Positions 46,229 through 55,452 of a stretch of DNA of 64,000 bases are shown in pieces. Location: positions 124,001 through 188,000 of the forward strand of contig NZ_RHJI01000017.1 of assembly GCF_004211955.1 (NCBI RefSeq), given 5' to 3'. The notes under the pieces are model-generated. The model ran no database searches. It was not told where the DNA came from and worked only from the letters and a program-made list of their open reading frames with translations. A program made the translations under genes and the position numbers. Origin of the DNA: Escherichia sp. E1V33. Lineage in GTDB: Bacteria > Pseudomonadota > Gammaproteobacteria > Enterobacterales > Enterobacteriaceae. Numbering within the stretch: position 1 is the stretch's first letter; each line of letters begins with the position of its first letter.

Positions 46229-47226
46229 TGGAGCGTAAAGGGATTATCGCGGCAGGCAATATGCTGGTTGACCACGTCCATCAGATTATCCAGTGGCCAG
46301 AGCGCGGCTGGCTGGCGGAGATCACCCACAGCGAACGCTCCACCGGCGGCGCGCCGCTTAATGTCCTGCTGACGCTGGCGAAAATGCGCACCGGGCTGCC
46401 GTTACAGGCGGTAGGGCTAATTGGTCAGGACAGCGATGGCGATTACATTATGGCGATGCTTGAGCAATATCACGTCAATCGCCAGCATGTGCAGCGCACC
46501 ACCTTTGCACCGACGTCAATGTCGCAGGTGATGACCGACCCAAGCGGGCAGCGCACCTTTTTCCATTCGCCGGGCGCTAACCGACTGCTTGATCTTCCGG
46601 CGTTCGATCAGCTTGATAACACCATGAAGATTTTCCATCTCGGCTATTTGCTGTTGCTCGATAGCCTGGATATGCCGGACGATGTTTACGGCACCCGCAG
46701 CGCCCGTTTGCTGGCGCAAATGCGTGATACTGGCTTTGAAACCTCACTCGACCTGGTCTCCCGCAAGGGCGATCCGCGTTATCAGCCGCTGGTGCTGCCC
46801 GCGTTGCGTCATCTGGATTATCTGGTAATTAACGAACTGGAAGCCGGGGAGTTTAGCGGGCTGGAGATTCGCCTGCCCAACGGCGAACCGCATATCGCGC
46901 ATATTGCCGCCGCCGCGCGTGAACTGTTAGATGCGGGCGTACGCCAGCGAGTGGTGATCCACTGTCCGGAAGGTGCCTGGGGAGAGACACCGGAACAGGG
47001 CGGCGTGTGGATCCCTTCGCAAAAGTTAGAACAACGGGAAATTATCGGCAGCGTCGGTGCGGGCGATGCATTTTGTGCCGGATTTTTATATGGCTGCCAT
47101 GAACGCTGGACGCTTACCGAGAGCATCAAACTGGCACACGCCTGCGCGCGGGCAAGCCTGTTATGCGCTAATGCCATCGACGGGGCAAAAACGCTGGAAG
47201 AGCTGCAAACAGAAATGTCGGATTAA
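46225..47226 (+). CDS. PfkB/ribokinase-family sugar kinase
   Basis: A 333-residue kinase. The N-terminal PfkB signature STGGAPLNVLLTLAK (39-53) and the C-terminal GSVGAGDAF (275-283) with catalytic Asp281 are clear. It should phosphorylate the ketose made by the isomerase before aldolase cleavage; which carbon is phosphorylated cannot be told. It starts in an ATGA overlap with the aldolase gene and its last 4 bases overlap the 3' end of the convergent response-regulator gene. Confidence 0.9.
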   Translation: MMERKGIIAAGNMLVDHVHQIIQWPERGWLAEITHSERSTGGAPLNVLLTLAKMRTGLPLQAVGLIGQDSDGDYIMAMLEQYHVNRQHVQRTTFAPTSMSQVMTDPSGQRTFFHSPGANRLLDLPAFDQLDNTMKIFHLGYLLLLDSLDMPDDVYGTRSARLLAQMRDTGFETSLDLVSRKGDPRYQPLVLPALRHLDYLVINELEAGEFSGLEIRLPNGEPHIAHIAAAARELLDAGVRQRVVIHCPEGAWGETPEQGGVWIPSQKLEQREIIGSVGAGDAFCAGFLYGCHERWTLTESIKLAHACARASLLCANAIDGAKTLEELQTEMSD

Positions 47227-47930
47227 TGCACGTCGGCAGCGAAGACATACCCCAGACCACGCAGAGTTTTAATCAACATCGGCTGATGCGGGTTGAGTTC
47301 GATTTTGCGTCGTAAGCGCATGATTAATACGTCGATGGTGCGATCAAACACCTCCACGCTGTCGCTGTGGGTGAACGCCAGCAACTGCTCGCGGCTCAAT
47401 ACCCGACGTGCGTTTTGCGCCAGAGCCAGTAACAAGCCATATTCGCCCTGAGTTAACTCGACATGTTGCTGAAGCGGATTATGCAGCTGGCAGCGCGTGG
47501 TATCGAGATACCAGCCATTGAATGACAGCCCGGCGTTTTTCTCCTCATTAACCGCCAGCGCGCCAACCCGTCGCAACACCGCTTTCAGTCGTGCGACCAC
47601 CACCCGCGGGGTGAACGGTTTGCAGATGTAATCATCCGCGCCCATTTCCAGCCCGACCACCACATCAGACTCACTGCCCATGCCGGTCAACATCACCACC
47701 GGCAATGCCGGACGCAGTTTCTGGATTTGCTGCAATACCCTCAGGCCGTTGGTATCAGGTAGCATCATATCCAGCACCACCAGCGCAATGTCAGGATCGC
47801 CCTCAATACGCGATATGGCCTCCTGTCCGGTATGGCTGACTGAAACCGTAAAGACATGTTCACTTAACACATCCTGCAACAGTGCGCAGATAGCCGTGTC
47901 ATCATCCACCACCAGCACGACGGGTTTCAT
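47223..47930 (-). CDS. OmpR-type response regulator of sugar operon
   Basis: A 235-residue regulator. Receiver domain residues 1-118 with acidic Asp9-Asp11, phosphoacceptor Asp54 (VVLDMMLPD), Thr82 and Lys104; winged helix domain about 135-233 ending KTLRGLGYVF. The start at 47930 gives MKPVVLVVDDD and has GAGTG upstream; an ATG at 47948 is less likely. It faces the sugar operon tail to tail, while its probable kinase partner sits 6 kb away at the other end of the operon. The whole unit is therefore bracketed by its own two-component system. Confidence 0.9.
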   Translation of the reverse strand: MKPVVLVVDDDTAICALLQDVLSEHVFTVSVSHTGQEAISRIEGDPDIALVVLDMMLPDTNGLRVLQQIQKLRPALPVVMLTGMGSESDVVVGLEMGADDYICKPFTPRVVVARLKAVLRRVGALAVNEEKNAGLSFNGWYLDTTRCQLHNPLQQHVELTQGEYGLLLALAQNARRVLSREQLLAFTHSDSVEVFDRTIDVLIMRLRRKIELNPHQPMLIKTLRGLGYVFAADVH

Positions 47931-48220
47931 GGTTACACTCCGCATCATTCATCTGATTAATCATTGTGCGTACTTCTTGTCGAAGTGAAAGCTGAAAGTA
48001 ATATAAATAATAAAAATATAAGTCAGGTCACATTATTGATGATAGTAATAAATATGCCGTACTTTTCCCTCTTCAGCACAAATGCCTAATAAAATGGCTC
48101 GTTCCGCTCACACTTCCACTTATTAAAGTCGCAATTTCCCAATTATGATAACGCCAGCTTTAAATGACGTATTTTGCATGGATTACATATTTACGACATA
48201 AATGATAAATGGAGATTTAT

Positions 48221-50206
48221 ATGAATAACTCTCGGTTATTCCGTTTGAGCAGGATTGTTATTGCGTTAACTGCCGCCAGCGGCATGATGGTAAATACCGC
48301 TAATGCGAAAGAGGAAGCGAAAGCCGCCACTCAATATACGCAACAGGTTAATCAGAATTACGCCAAATCATTACCGTTTAGCGATCGTCAGGATTTTGAC
48401 GATGCCCAGCGTGGATTTATCGCCCCGCTGCTGGATGAAGGTATTCTGCGTGATGCGAACGGTAAAGTTTACTACCGCGCGGACGATTACAAATTTGATA
48501 TTAATGCCGCAGCGCCGGAAACCGTAAACCCCAGCCTGTGGCGTCAGTCGCAGATCAACGGCATTTCTGGCCTGTTCAAAGTCACCGATAAAATGTATCA
48601 GGTGCGCGGCCAGGATATCTCTAACATTACGTTCGTAGAAGGCGAGAAAGGCATTATTGTTATCGACCCGCTGGTAACGCCGCCCGCCGCAAAAGCCGCA
48701 CTTGACCTTTACTTCCAGCATCGTCCGCAAAAACCGATTGTTGCCGTTATCTACACCCACAGCCACGCCGACCATTATGGCGGTGTGAAAGGCATTATCT
48801 CTGAAGCTGATGTGAAATCGGGCAAAGTGCAGGTGATTGCCCCTGCTGGCTTTATGGACGAAGCCATCAGCGAAAACGTGCTGGCGGGTAACATCATGAG
48901 CCGCCGTGCGCTCTACTCTTACGGTCTGTTACTGCCGCACAACGCGCAAGGCAACGTGGGCAATGGCCTTGGCGTGACGCTGGCAACCGGCGACCCAAGC
49001 ATTATTGCGCCAACCAAAACTATCGTCAAAACTGGCGAGAAGATGATTATCGACGGCCTGGAGTTTGACTTCCTGATGACCCCAGGCAGCGAAGCCCCAG
49101 CCGAAATGCACTTCTATATTCCGGCCCTGAAAGCCCTGTGTACCGCCGAGAACGCCACGCATACCCTGCACAACTTCTACACCCTGCGCGGCGCAAAAAC
49201 TCGCGATACCAGCAAGTGGACAGAGTACCTGAACGAAACGCTGGATATGTGGGGTAACGACGCGGAAGTGCTGTTTATGCCGCACACCTGGCCGGTCTGG
49301 GGCAATAAGCATATCAATGATTATATTGGTAAATATCGCGATACTATCAAGTATATTCACGATCAAACCCTGCATCTGGCGAACCAGGGCTACACCATGA
49401 ATGAAATCGGCGACATGATTAAGCTGCCGCCTGCGCTTGCCAATAACTGGGCTAGCCGCGGCTATTACGGTTCTGTCAGCCACAACGCTCGCGCGGTGTA
49501 TAACTTCTATCTCGGCTATTACGACGGTAATCCGGCAAACCTGCATCCGTATGGTCAGGTGGAGATGGGTAAACGTTATGTGCAGGCTCTGGGCGGTTCT
49601 GCCCGTGTCATCAACCTGGCGCAAGAAGCGAATAAGCAAGGTGATTACCGCTGGTCGGCAGAACTACTGAAACAGGTGATTGCCGCCAATCCAGGTGACC
49701 AGGTGGCGAAAAATCTGCAAGCGAATAACTTTGAACAGCTGGGCTATCAGGCCGAGTCCGCCACCTGGCGCGGTTTCTACCTAACCGGCGCGAAAGAGTT
49801 GCGCGAAGGGGTACATAAGTTCAGCCATGGCACCACCGGTTCCCCGGACACCATCCGCGGGATGTCGGTCGAAATGCTGTTCGACTTTATGGCCGTTCGT
49901 CTCGACAGTGCGAAAGCCGCGGGCAAAAACATCAGCCTGAACTTCAATATGAGTAACGGCGATAACCTCAACCTGACGCTGAACGATAGCGTACTTAACT
50001 ACCGTAAAACGCTGCAACCGCAAGCCAACGCATCTTTCTACATTAGCCGTGAAGATCTGCACGCCGTGCTGACCGGACAAGCCAAAATGGCGGATCTGGT
50101 AAAAGCGAAGAAAGCCAAAATTATTGGCAATGGTGCGAAACTGGAAGAAATTATTGCTTGTCTGGATAATTTCGATTTGTGGGTGAATATCGTAACCCCA
50201 AATTAA
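48221..50206 (+). CDS. yjcS: Alkyl sulfatase, periplasmic
   Basis: YjcS (661 residues) is an SdsA1-type sec-alkyl sulfatase. It has a signal peptide (1-29, ending ANA), then a metallo-beta-lactamase domain with the zinc motif THSHADH (His180, His182, Asp184, His185). A helical dimerisation domain and a C-terminal SCP2-like domain (about 540-661) follow. It should release sulfate from alkyl sulfates such as SDS. The start at 48221 follows GGAG by 6 bases; the frame reaches back to 48209. The 290-base upstream gap is AT-rich and should hold its promoter. Confidence 0.95.
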   Translation: MNNSRLFRLSRIVIALTAASGMMVNTANAKEEAKAATQYTQQVNQNYAKSLPFSDRQDFDDAQRGFIAPLLDEGILRDANGKVYYRADDYKFDINAAAPETVNPSLWRQSQINGISGLFKVTDKMYQVRGQDISNITFVEGEKGIIVIDPLVTPPAAKAALDLYFQHRPQKPIVAVIYTHSHADHYGGVKGIISEADVKSGKVQVIAPAGFMDEAISENVLAGNIMSRRALYSYGLLLPHNAQGNVGNGLGVTLATGDPSIIAPTKTIVKTGEKMIIDGLEFDFLMTPGSEAPAEMHFYIPALKALCTAENATHTLHNFYTLRGAKTRDTSKWTEYLNETLDMWGNDAEVLFMPHTWPVWGNKHINDYIGKYRDTIKYIHDQTLHLANQGYTMNEIGDMIKLPPALANNWASRGYYGSVSHNARAVYNFYLGYYDGNPANLHPYGQVEMGKRYVQALGGSARVINLAQEANKQGDYRWSAELLKQVIAANPGDQVAKNLQANNFEQLGYQAESATWRGFYLTGAKELREGVHKFSHGTTGSPDTIRGMSVEMLFDFMAVRLDSAKAAGKNISLNFNMSNGDNLNLTLNDSVLNYRKTLQPQANASFYISREDLHAVLTGQAKMADLVKAKKAKIIGNGAKLEEIIACLDNFDLWVNIVTPN

Positions 50207-50215
50207 TGTCACTCA

Positions 50216-50243
50216 CTTTTGGGGGCGCTTAAGCCCCCAAAAG
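50216..50243 (+). terminator. yjcS terminator
   Basis: A perfect 11-bp stem CTTTTGGGGGC / GCCCCCAAAAG with a 6-nt loop lies 10 bases after the stop. The A/T flanks allow it to act in either direction. Confidence 0.85.
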
Positions 50244-50414
50244 CATTTATTATAAAAATACATACAATCAATTAATACATAAAATATATAAGTTATGAAT
50301 GCGGTGGCTGAATAAAGCTATTTTTATTCATCAAGAAAATAGCCATACTGACGCCTTCAATGGATATTGATATTCACTACAGATATTGTTCGCAGCAGAC
50401 AGGATGTATTTAAT

Positions 50415-50690
50415 ATGCCAACAGTTCTCTCTCGCATGGCGATGCAACTCAAAAAAACAGCCTGGATAATTCCCGTCTTCATGGTTTCGGGATGTTCATT
50501 ATCTCCGGCAATCCCGGTGATCGGCGCTTATTATCCCAGCTGGTTTTTCTGCGCCATTGCCAGCCTTATTTTGACGCTCATCACGAGGCGAATTATTCAG
50601 CGGACAAATATCAATCTGGCATTTGTCGGAATTATTTATACCGCCCTTTTTGCTCTCTACGCCATGCTGTTCTGGCTGGCATTTTTCTAA
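50415..50690 (+). CDS. ytcA: YtcA, small inner-membrane lipoprotein
   Basis: YtcA has 91 residues, a lipoprotein signal ending VSGC (Cys about 27), and two further membrane helices. It belongs to the YtcA family found ahead of MdtN-type efflux genes. Function unknown. It starts 19 bases before mdtN and is almost certainly in the same operon. I used the ATG at 50415 for the known length; a longer frame opens at 50367. Confidence 0.9.
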   Translation: MPTVLSRMAMQLKKTAWIIPVFMVSGCSLSPAIPVIGAYYPSWFFCAIASLILTLITRRIIQRTNINLAFVGIIYTALFALYAMLFWLAFF

Positions 50691-50709
50691 TCTAGTTTGA
50701 GACGCGCTC

Positions 50710-51741
50710 ATGGAAAGTACGCCGAAAAAAGCTCCTCGCAGTAAGTTCCCTGCCCTGTTAGTGGTTGCGCTGGCGCTGGTTGCCCTTGTTTTCGTTATCT
50801 GGCGCGTAGACAGTGCGCCATCAACTAACGACGCTTACGCGTCAGCCGACACCATTGATGTGGTGCCGGAAGTCAGCGGTCGCATTGTGGAACTGGCTGT
50901 CACCGACAACCAGGCAGTCAAACAGGGCGATTTGCTGTTTCGCATCGACCCGCGCCCGTACGAAGCCAATCTGGCAAAAGCCGAAGCCTCCCTCGCTGCG
51001 CTGGATAAGCAAATTATGCTCACCCAACGTAGCGTTGACGCGCAACAGTTCGGTGCCGACTCGGTTAATGCCACGGTAGAAAAAGCCCGTGCTGCCGCGA
51101 AACAGGCCAGCGATACATTACGTCGCACCGAGCCGCTGCTGAAAGAAGGTTTTGTTTCTGCAGAAGATGTTGATCGTGCAAGAACGGCGCAGCGCGCCGC
51201 AGAAGCGGATCTTAATGCCGTATTGTTACAGGCGCAGTCAGCCGCCAGCGCCGTCAGCGGCGTCGATGCGCTGGTGGCGCAACGTGCGGCGGTCGAAGCG
51301 GATATTGCCCTGACCAAACTGCATCTGGAAATGGCGACCGTTCGCGCGCCGTTTGATGGCCGGGTCATTTCCCTCAAAACCTCCGTCGGGCAATTTGCTT
51401 CTGCCATGCGCCCTATTTTTACCCTAATCGACACTCGTCACTGGTACGTGATCGCCAACTTCCGCGAAACCGATCTGAAAAATATTCGCTCAGGTACACC
51501 CGCAACGATTCGCCTGATGAGTGACAGCGGCAAAACCTTCGAGGGTAAAGTGGATTCAATTGGCTACGGCGTGCTACCGGATGACGGCGGCCTGGTGCTG
51601 GGCGGCCTGCCGAAAGTTTCTCGTTCTATTAACTGGGTCCGCGTTGCCCAGCGTTTTCCGGTCAAAATCATGGTTGATAAACCTGACCCGGAAATGTTCC
51701 GCATCGGCGCTTCGGCAGTCGCTAATCTTGAGCCGCAATAA
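50710..51741 (+). CDS. mdtN: Membrane fusion protein of MdtNOP efflux pump
   Basis: MdtN (343 residues) is an HlyD/EmrA-type periplasmic adaptor. It has one N-terminal membrane anchor (about 13-33), a biotinyl-lipoyl-like domain split by a helical hairpin (about 90-195), and a beta-barrel with the motif TVRAPFDGRV. It links MdtO in the inner membrane to the outer-membrane channel MdtP. The MdtNOP pump has been linked to puromycin, acriflavine and tetraphenylarsonium resistance in K-12. The stop overlaps the start of mdtO by one base (TAATG). Confidence 0.95.
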   Translation: MESTPKKAPRSKFPALLVVALALVALVFVIWRVDSAPSTNDAYASADTIDVVPEVSGRIVELAVTDNQAVKQGDLLFRIDPRPYEANLAKAEASLAALDKQIMLTQRSVDAQQFGADSVNATVEKARAAAKQASDTLRRTEPLLKEGFVSAEDVDRARTAQRAAEADLNAVLLQAQSAASAVSGVDALVAQRAAVEADIALTKLHLEMATVRAPFDGRVISLKTSVGQFASAMRPIFTLIDTRHWYVIANFRETDLKNIRSGTPATIRLMSDSGKTFEGKVDSIGYGVLPDDGGLVLGGLPKVSRSINWVRVAQRFPVKIMVDKPDPEMFRIGASAVANLEPQ

Positions 51742-53792
51742 TGAGCGCGCTCAACTCCCTGCCATTACCGGTGGTCAGGCTGCTGGCGTTCTTTCATGAA
51801 GAGTTAAGCGAGCGGCGACCAGGCCGCGTGCCGCAGACCGTACAGCTCTGGGTGGGCTGCCTGCTGGTGATTCTGATCTCAATGACTTTTGAGATCCCTT
51901 TTGTGGCGTTATCGCTGGCAGTGCTGTTTTACGGTATTCAGTCGAACGCGTTTTACACCAAATTTGTGGCGTTCCTGTTTGTGGTCGCCACGGTGCTGGA
52001 GATCGCCAGCCTGTTTTTGATCTACAAATGGTCATATGGCGAGCCTCTGATCCGGCTGATCATCGCCGGACCGATCCTGATGGGATGTATGTTTTTGATG
52101 CGTACCCATCGCCTGGGGCTGGTCTTTTTCGCTGTCGCCATTGTCGCCATTTACGGGCAAACCTTCCCCGCCATGCTCGACTATCCGGAAGTGGTCGTGC
52201 GCTTAACGCTGTGGTGTATCGTTGTCGGCCTCTACCCGACGTTATTGATGACGTTAATCGGCGTGCTGTGGTTTCCCAGCCGCGCCATCACGCAGATGCA
52301 TCAGGCGCTTAATGACAGACTGGACGATGCCTTAAGGCATCTGGCAGAAAATCTCACGCCTTTGCCGGAAAAACAGGTTGAAAGAGAGGCATTGGCGCTG
52401 CAAAAGCTGAACGTATTTTGCCTCGCGGACGACGCTGACTGGCGAGCAAAAAGCGCATGGTGGCAGAGCTGCGTAGCGACGGTGACCTACATTTACTCTA
52501 CGCTAAATCGTTACCATCCCGCCGATTTTGCCGAATCACAGGCCACGAAAGAGCTGCGGCAAAAATTAGCGGCTGAAATCGGAAAACTTCAGCAAGCTAT
52601 TACGCAAGGTGAAAGTTGGCAAAGTGACTGGCGTCTTAGCGAAGAAGAAGCCGTGGCGGCCCGGGTATGCAACCTGGAGAATATCTGCCAGGCGCTAATG
52701 CAGTTGGGTCAGATGGATCCCAACACTCCGCCAACACCAGCAGCCAAACCACCATCAATGGTTGCCGATGCTTTTACCAATCCTGACTATATGCGTTACG
52801 CGGTAAAAACGCTGCTGGCCTGTTTGATCTGTTACACCTTCTACAGCGGCGTCGACTGGGAAGGCATTCACACTTGTATGCTGACCTGCGTGATCGTCGC
52901 TAACCCCAATGTTGGTTCGTCGTATCAGAAAATGGCGCTGCGTTTTGGCGGTGCCTTCTGCGGTGCGATTCTGGCGCTGTTATTCACACTGCTAGTCATG
53001 CCCTGGCTGGATAGTATTGTCGAATTGTTGTTCGTTCTTGCCCCGATATTCCTGTTGGGCGCGTGGATTGCCACCAGTTCTGAACGCTCTTCCTATATAG
53101 GCACACAAATGGTGGTCACCTTCGCATTGGCCACACTCGAAAACGTTTTTGGCCCGGTGTATGACCTGGTGGAAATTCGCGATCGCGCCATCGGTATTCT
53201 TATCGGCACGGCAGTATCGGCGGTGATTTACACCTTTGTCTGGCCTGAAAGTGAAGCTCGCGCACTGCCGCAAAAACTGGCTGGCGCTCTGGGTATGTTA
53301 AGCAAGCTGATGCGTATTCCACGCCAGCAGGAAACCGCCACTCTACGAGGTTATCTGCAAATTCGCATCGGTCTACATGCGGCGTTTAATGCCTGCGAAG
53401 AGATGTGTGACCGCGTGGCGCTGGAACGTCAACTGAACGACCAAGAACGTGCAACACTGGTGGCTCGTGTGCAAAGCGTCATTCGTCAGGGGCGCGATAT
53501 CCTGCACGCCTGGGACGCGACCTGGAATTCGGCGCAAATGCTGGATCACGCGCTACATCCAGACAGGGCCAGTCAATTTGCCGATGTGCTGGAGAAATAC
53601 ACCGCCGGTCTGACGACGGCCTCCAGTCTCTCTCCACAAATAATGCCTGAAGAGACATCGCACTCGTCGGTCGCACTCACCACTTTAGTAAAACAGGAAC
53701 AACAGGTCTGCCAGCTCATATCCCGCTTGCCAGACTGGACAGCCCCGGCATTAACGCCCGCCACGGAACAGGCACAAGGAGCCGCGCAATGA
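51741..53792 (+). CDS. mdtO: Inner-membrane component of MdtNOP
   Basis: MdtO (683 residues) belongs to the FUSC/aromatic acid exporter (AaeB-like) family. It has two blocks of about five or six membrane helices (about 35-180 and 350-500), each followed by a soluble domain. It is not an MFS or RND pump. It overlaps mdtN by one base and mdtP by four, so all three are made in step. Confidence 0.95.
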   Translation: MSALNSLPLPVVRLLAFFHEELSERRPGRVPQTVQLWVGCLLVILISMTFEIPFVALSLAVLFYGIQSNAFYTKFVAFLFVVATVLEIASLFLIYKWSYGEPLIRLIIAGPILMGCMFLMRTHRLGLVFFAVAIVAIYGQTFPAMLDYPEVVVRLTLWCIVVGLYPTLLMTLIGVLWFPSRAITQMHQALNDRLDDALRHLAENLTPLPEKQVEREALALQKLNVFCLADDADWRAKSAWWQSCVATVTYIYSTLNRYHPADFAESQATKELRQKLAAEIGKLQQAITQGESWQSDWRLSEEEAVAARVCNLENICQALMQLGQMDPNTPPTPAAKPPSMVADAFTNPDYMRYAVKTLLACLICYTFYSGVDWEGIHTCMLTCVIVANPNVGSSYQKMALRFGGAFCGAILALLFTLLVMPWLDSIVELLFVLAPIFLLGAWIATSSERSSYIGTQMVVTFALATLENVFGPVYDLVEIRDRAIGILIGTAVSAVIYTFVWPESEARALPQKLAGALGMLSKLMRIPRQQETATLRGYLQIRIGLHAAFNACEEMCDRVALERQLNDQERATLVARVQSVIRQGRDILHAWDATWNSAQMLDHALHPDRASQFADVLEKYTAGLTTASSLSPQIMPEETSHSSVALTTLVKQEQQVCQLISRLPDWTAPALTPATEQAQGAAQ

Positions 53793-55255
53793 TCAATCGT
53801 CAACTTTCACGCCTGCTGTTATGCAGCATTCTCGGCAGCGCGACCCTAATGTCTGGCTGTGCGTTGGTGCGTAAGGATTCTGCGCCTCACCAACAGCTTA
53901 AACCGGAACAGATCAAACTTGCCGATGATATTCATCTGGCCAGTTCTGGCTGGCCACAGGCGCAGTGGTGGAAACAATTTAACGACCCGCAACTGGATGC
54001 CCTGATCCAGCGTACACTGCAAGGTTCACACACGCTTGCTGAAGCGAAACTGCGGGAAGAAAAAGCGCAATCACAGGCCGATCTGTTAGATGCCGGTTCA
54101 CAATTGCAGGTGGCGGCATTAGGGATGCTCAACCGCCAACGTGTCTCGGCGAACGGCTTTTTAAGCCCTTATTCGATGGATGCGCCAGCGCTGGGTATGG
54201 ACGGGCCGTACTATACAGAAGCCACAGTAGGTTTGTTTGCCGGACTGGATCTCGATTTGTGGGGTGTACATCGCTCGGCGGTTGCCGCCGCCATTGGCGC
54301 GCATAATGCCGCTCTGGCAGAAACCTCAGCAGTGGAGTTATCACTCACAACGGGCGTGGCGCAGCTTTATTACAGCATGCAGGCCAGCTACCAGATGCTC
54401 GATCTGTTGGAGCAAACTCGCGATGTGATTGATTACGCAGTGAGAGCGCACCAGAGCAAAGTGACGCACGGTCTGGAAGCGCAAGTGCCTTTCCACGGCG
54501 CACGGGCGCAGATTCTGGCGGTCGATAAACAAATTGCTGCCGTCAAAGGACAAATCACCGAAACGCGAGAATCTCTTCGCGCATTGATTGGCGCAGGAGC
54601 CAGCGATATGCCGGAGATCAGACCGGTGGCATTACCGCAAGTCCAGACCGGCATTCCGGCTACGCTCTCTTATGAGTTGCTCGCCAGACGCCCGGATCTG
54701 CAAGCGATGCGCTGGTATGTTCAGGCGTCATTAAATCAGGTGGATTCCGCGCGAGCGCTGTTCTATCCGAGCTTTGATATCAAAGCATTTTTCGGTCTGG
54801 ACTCCATCCACCTGGATACTTTATTCAAAAAGAGCAGTCGTCAGTTCAACTTCATTCCGGGTCTGAAATTACCGCTGTTTGATGGCGGGCGATTAAATGC
54901 CAATCTCGAAGGTACTCGTGCCACCAGCAACATGATGATTGAACGTTACAACCAGTCAGTGCTGAACGCAGTGCGCGATGTTGCAGTCAATGGCACGCGT
55001 CTGCAAACGCTCAATGACGAGCGGGAGATGCAAGCCGAACGCGTGGAAGCGACCCGCTTCACGCAGCGTGCCGCTGACGCTGCCTACAAACGCGGTCTAA
55101 CCAGTCGCTTACAGGCAACCGAAGCCCAGTTGCCTGTGCTTTCCGAAGAGATGTCATTACTGATGCTGGACAGCCGCCGTGTGATCCAAAGTATTCAATT
55201 GATGAAATCGCTGGGCGGCGGATATCAGGCGGCTCCTGACGTCGAGAAAAAATAA
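53789..55255 (+). CDS. mdtP: Outer-membrane channel lipoprotein of MdtNOP
   Basis: MdtP (488 residues) is a TolC/OprM-type outer-membrane factor with a lipoprotein signal (LMSGC, Cys about 24). It has two repeated outer-membrane efflux domains, at about 60-265 and 285-475. The segment SYELLARRPDLQAMRWYVQA is the conserved start of the second repeat. It completes the tripartite pump with MdtN and MdtO. Translation begins in an ATGA overlap with mdtO. Confidence 0.95.
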   Translation: MINRQLSRLLLCSILGSATLMSGCALVRKDSAPHQQLKPEQIKLADDIHLASSGWPQAQWWKQFNDPQLDALIQRTLQGSHTLAEAKLREEKAQSQADLLDAGSQLQVAALGMLNRQRVSANGFLSPYSMDAPALGMDGPYYTEATVGLFAGLDLDLWGVHRSAVAAAIGAHNAALAETSAVELSLTTGVAQLYYSMQASYQMLDLLEQTRDVIDYAVRAHQSKVTHGLEAQVPFHGARAQILAVDKQIAAVKGQITETRESLRALIGAGASDMPEIRPVALPQVQTGIPATLSYELLARRPDLQAMRWYVQASLNQVDSARALFYPSFDIKAFFGLDSIHLDTLFKKSSRQFNFIPGLKLPLFDGGRLNANLEGTRATSNMMIERYNQSVLNAVRDVAVNGTRLQTLNDEREMQAERVEATRFTQRAADAAYKRGLTSRLQATEAQLPVLSEEMSLLMLDSRRVIQSIQLMKSLGGGYQAAPDVEKK

Positions 55256-55385
55256 AATGTCTGCTGCGTGATGGCTGTCACGCGGTATTTCGTTTCGTCA
55301 CGTCAAAACTGACGACAGCCTGTTTTTCGTCAGAGTTTTGAATAAATAGTGCCCGTAATATCAGGGAATAGCCTCAAATAAAATG

Positions 55386-55401
55386 TGGCATAAAAGATGC
55401 A
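55386..55401 (+). promoter_or_regulatory. Sigma-54 promoter of fdhF
   Basis: TGGCAT...TGCA has GG at 55387-55388 and GC at 55399-55400, the -24/-12 spacing needed by sigma-54, 52 bases before the fdhF start. FhlA with formate activates this promoter from sites upstream in the 55256-55385 interval. Confidence 0.9.
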
Positions 55402-55452
55402 TACTGTGGTCGAGAGCGCGTATGCGTGATTTGATTAACTGGAGCGAGACTG

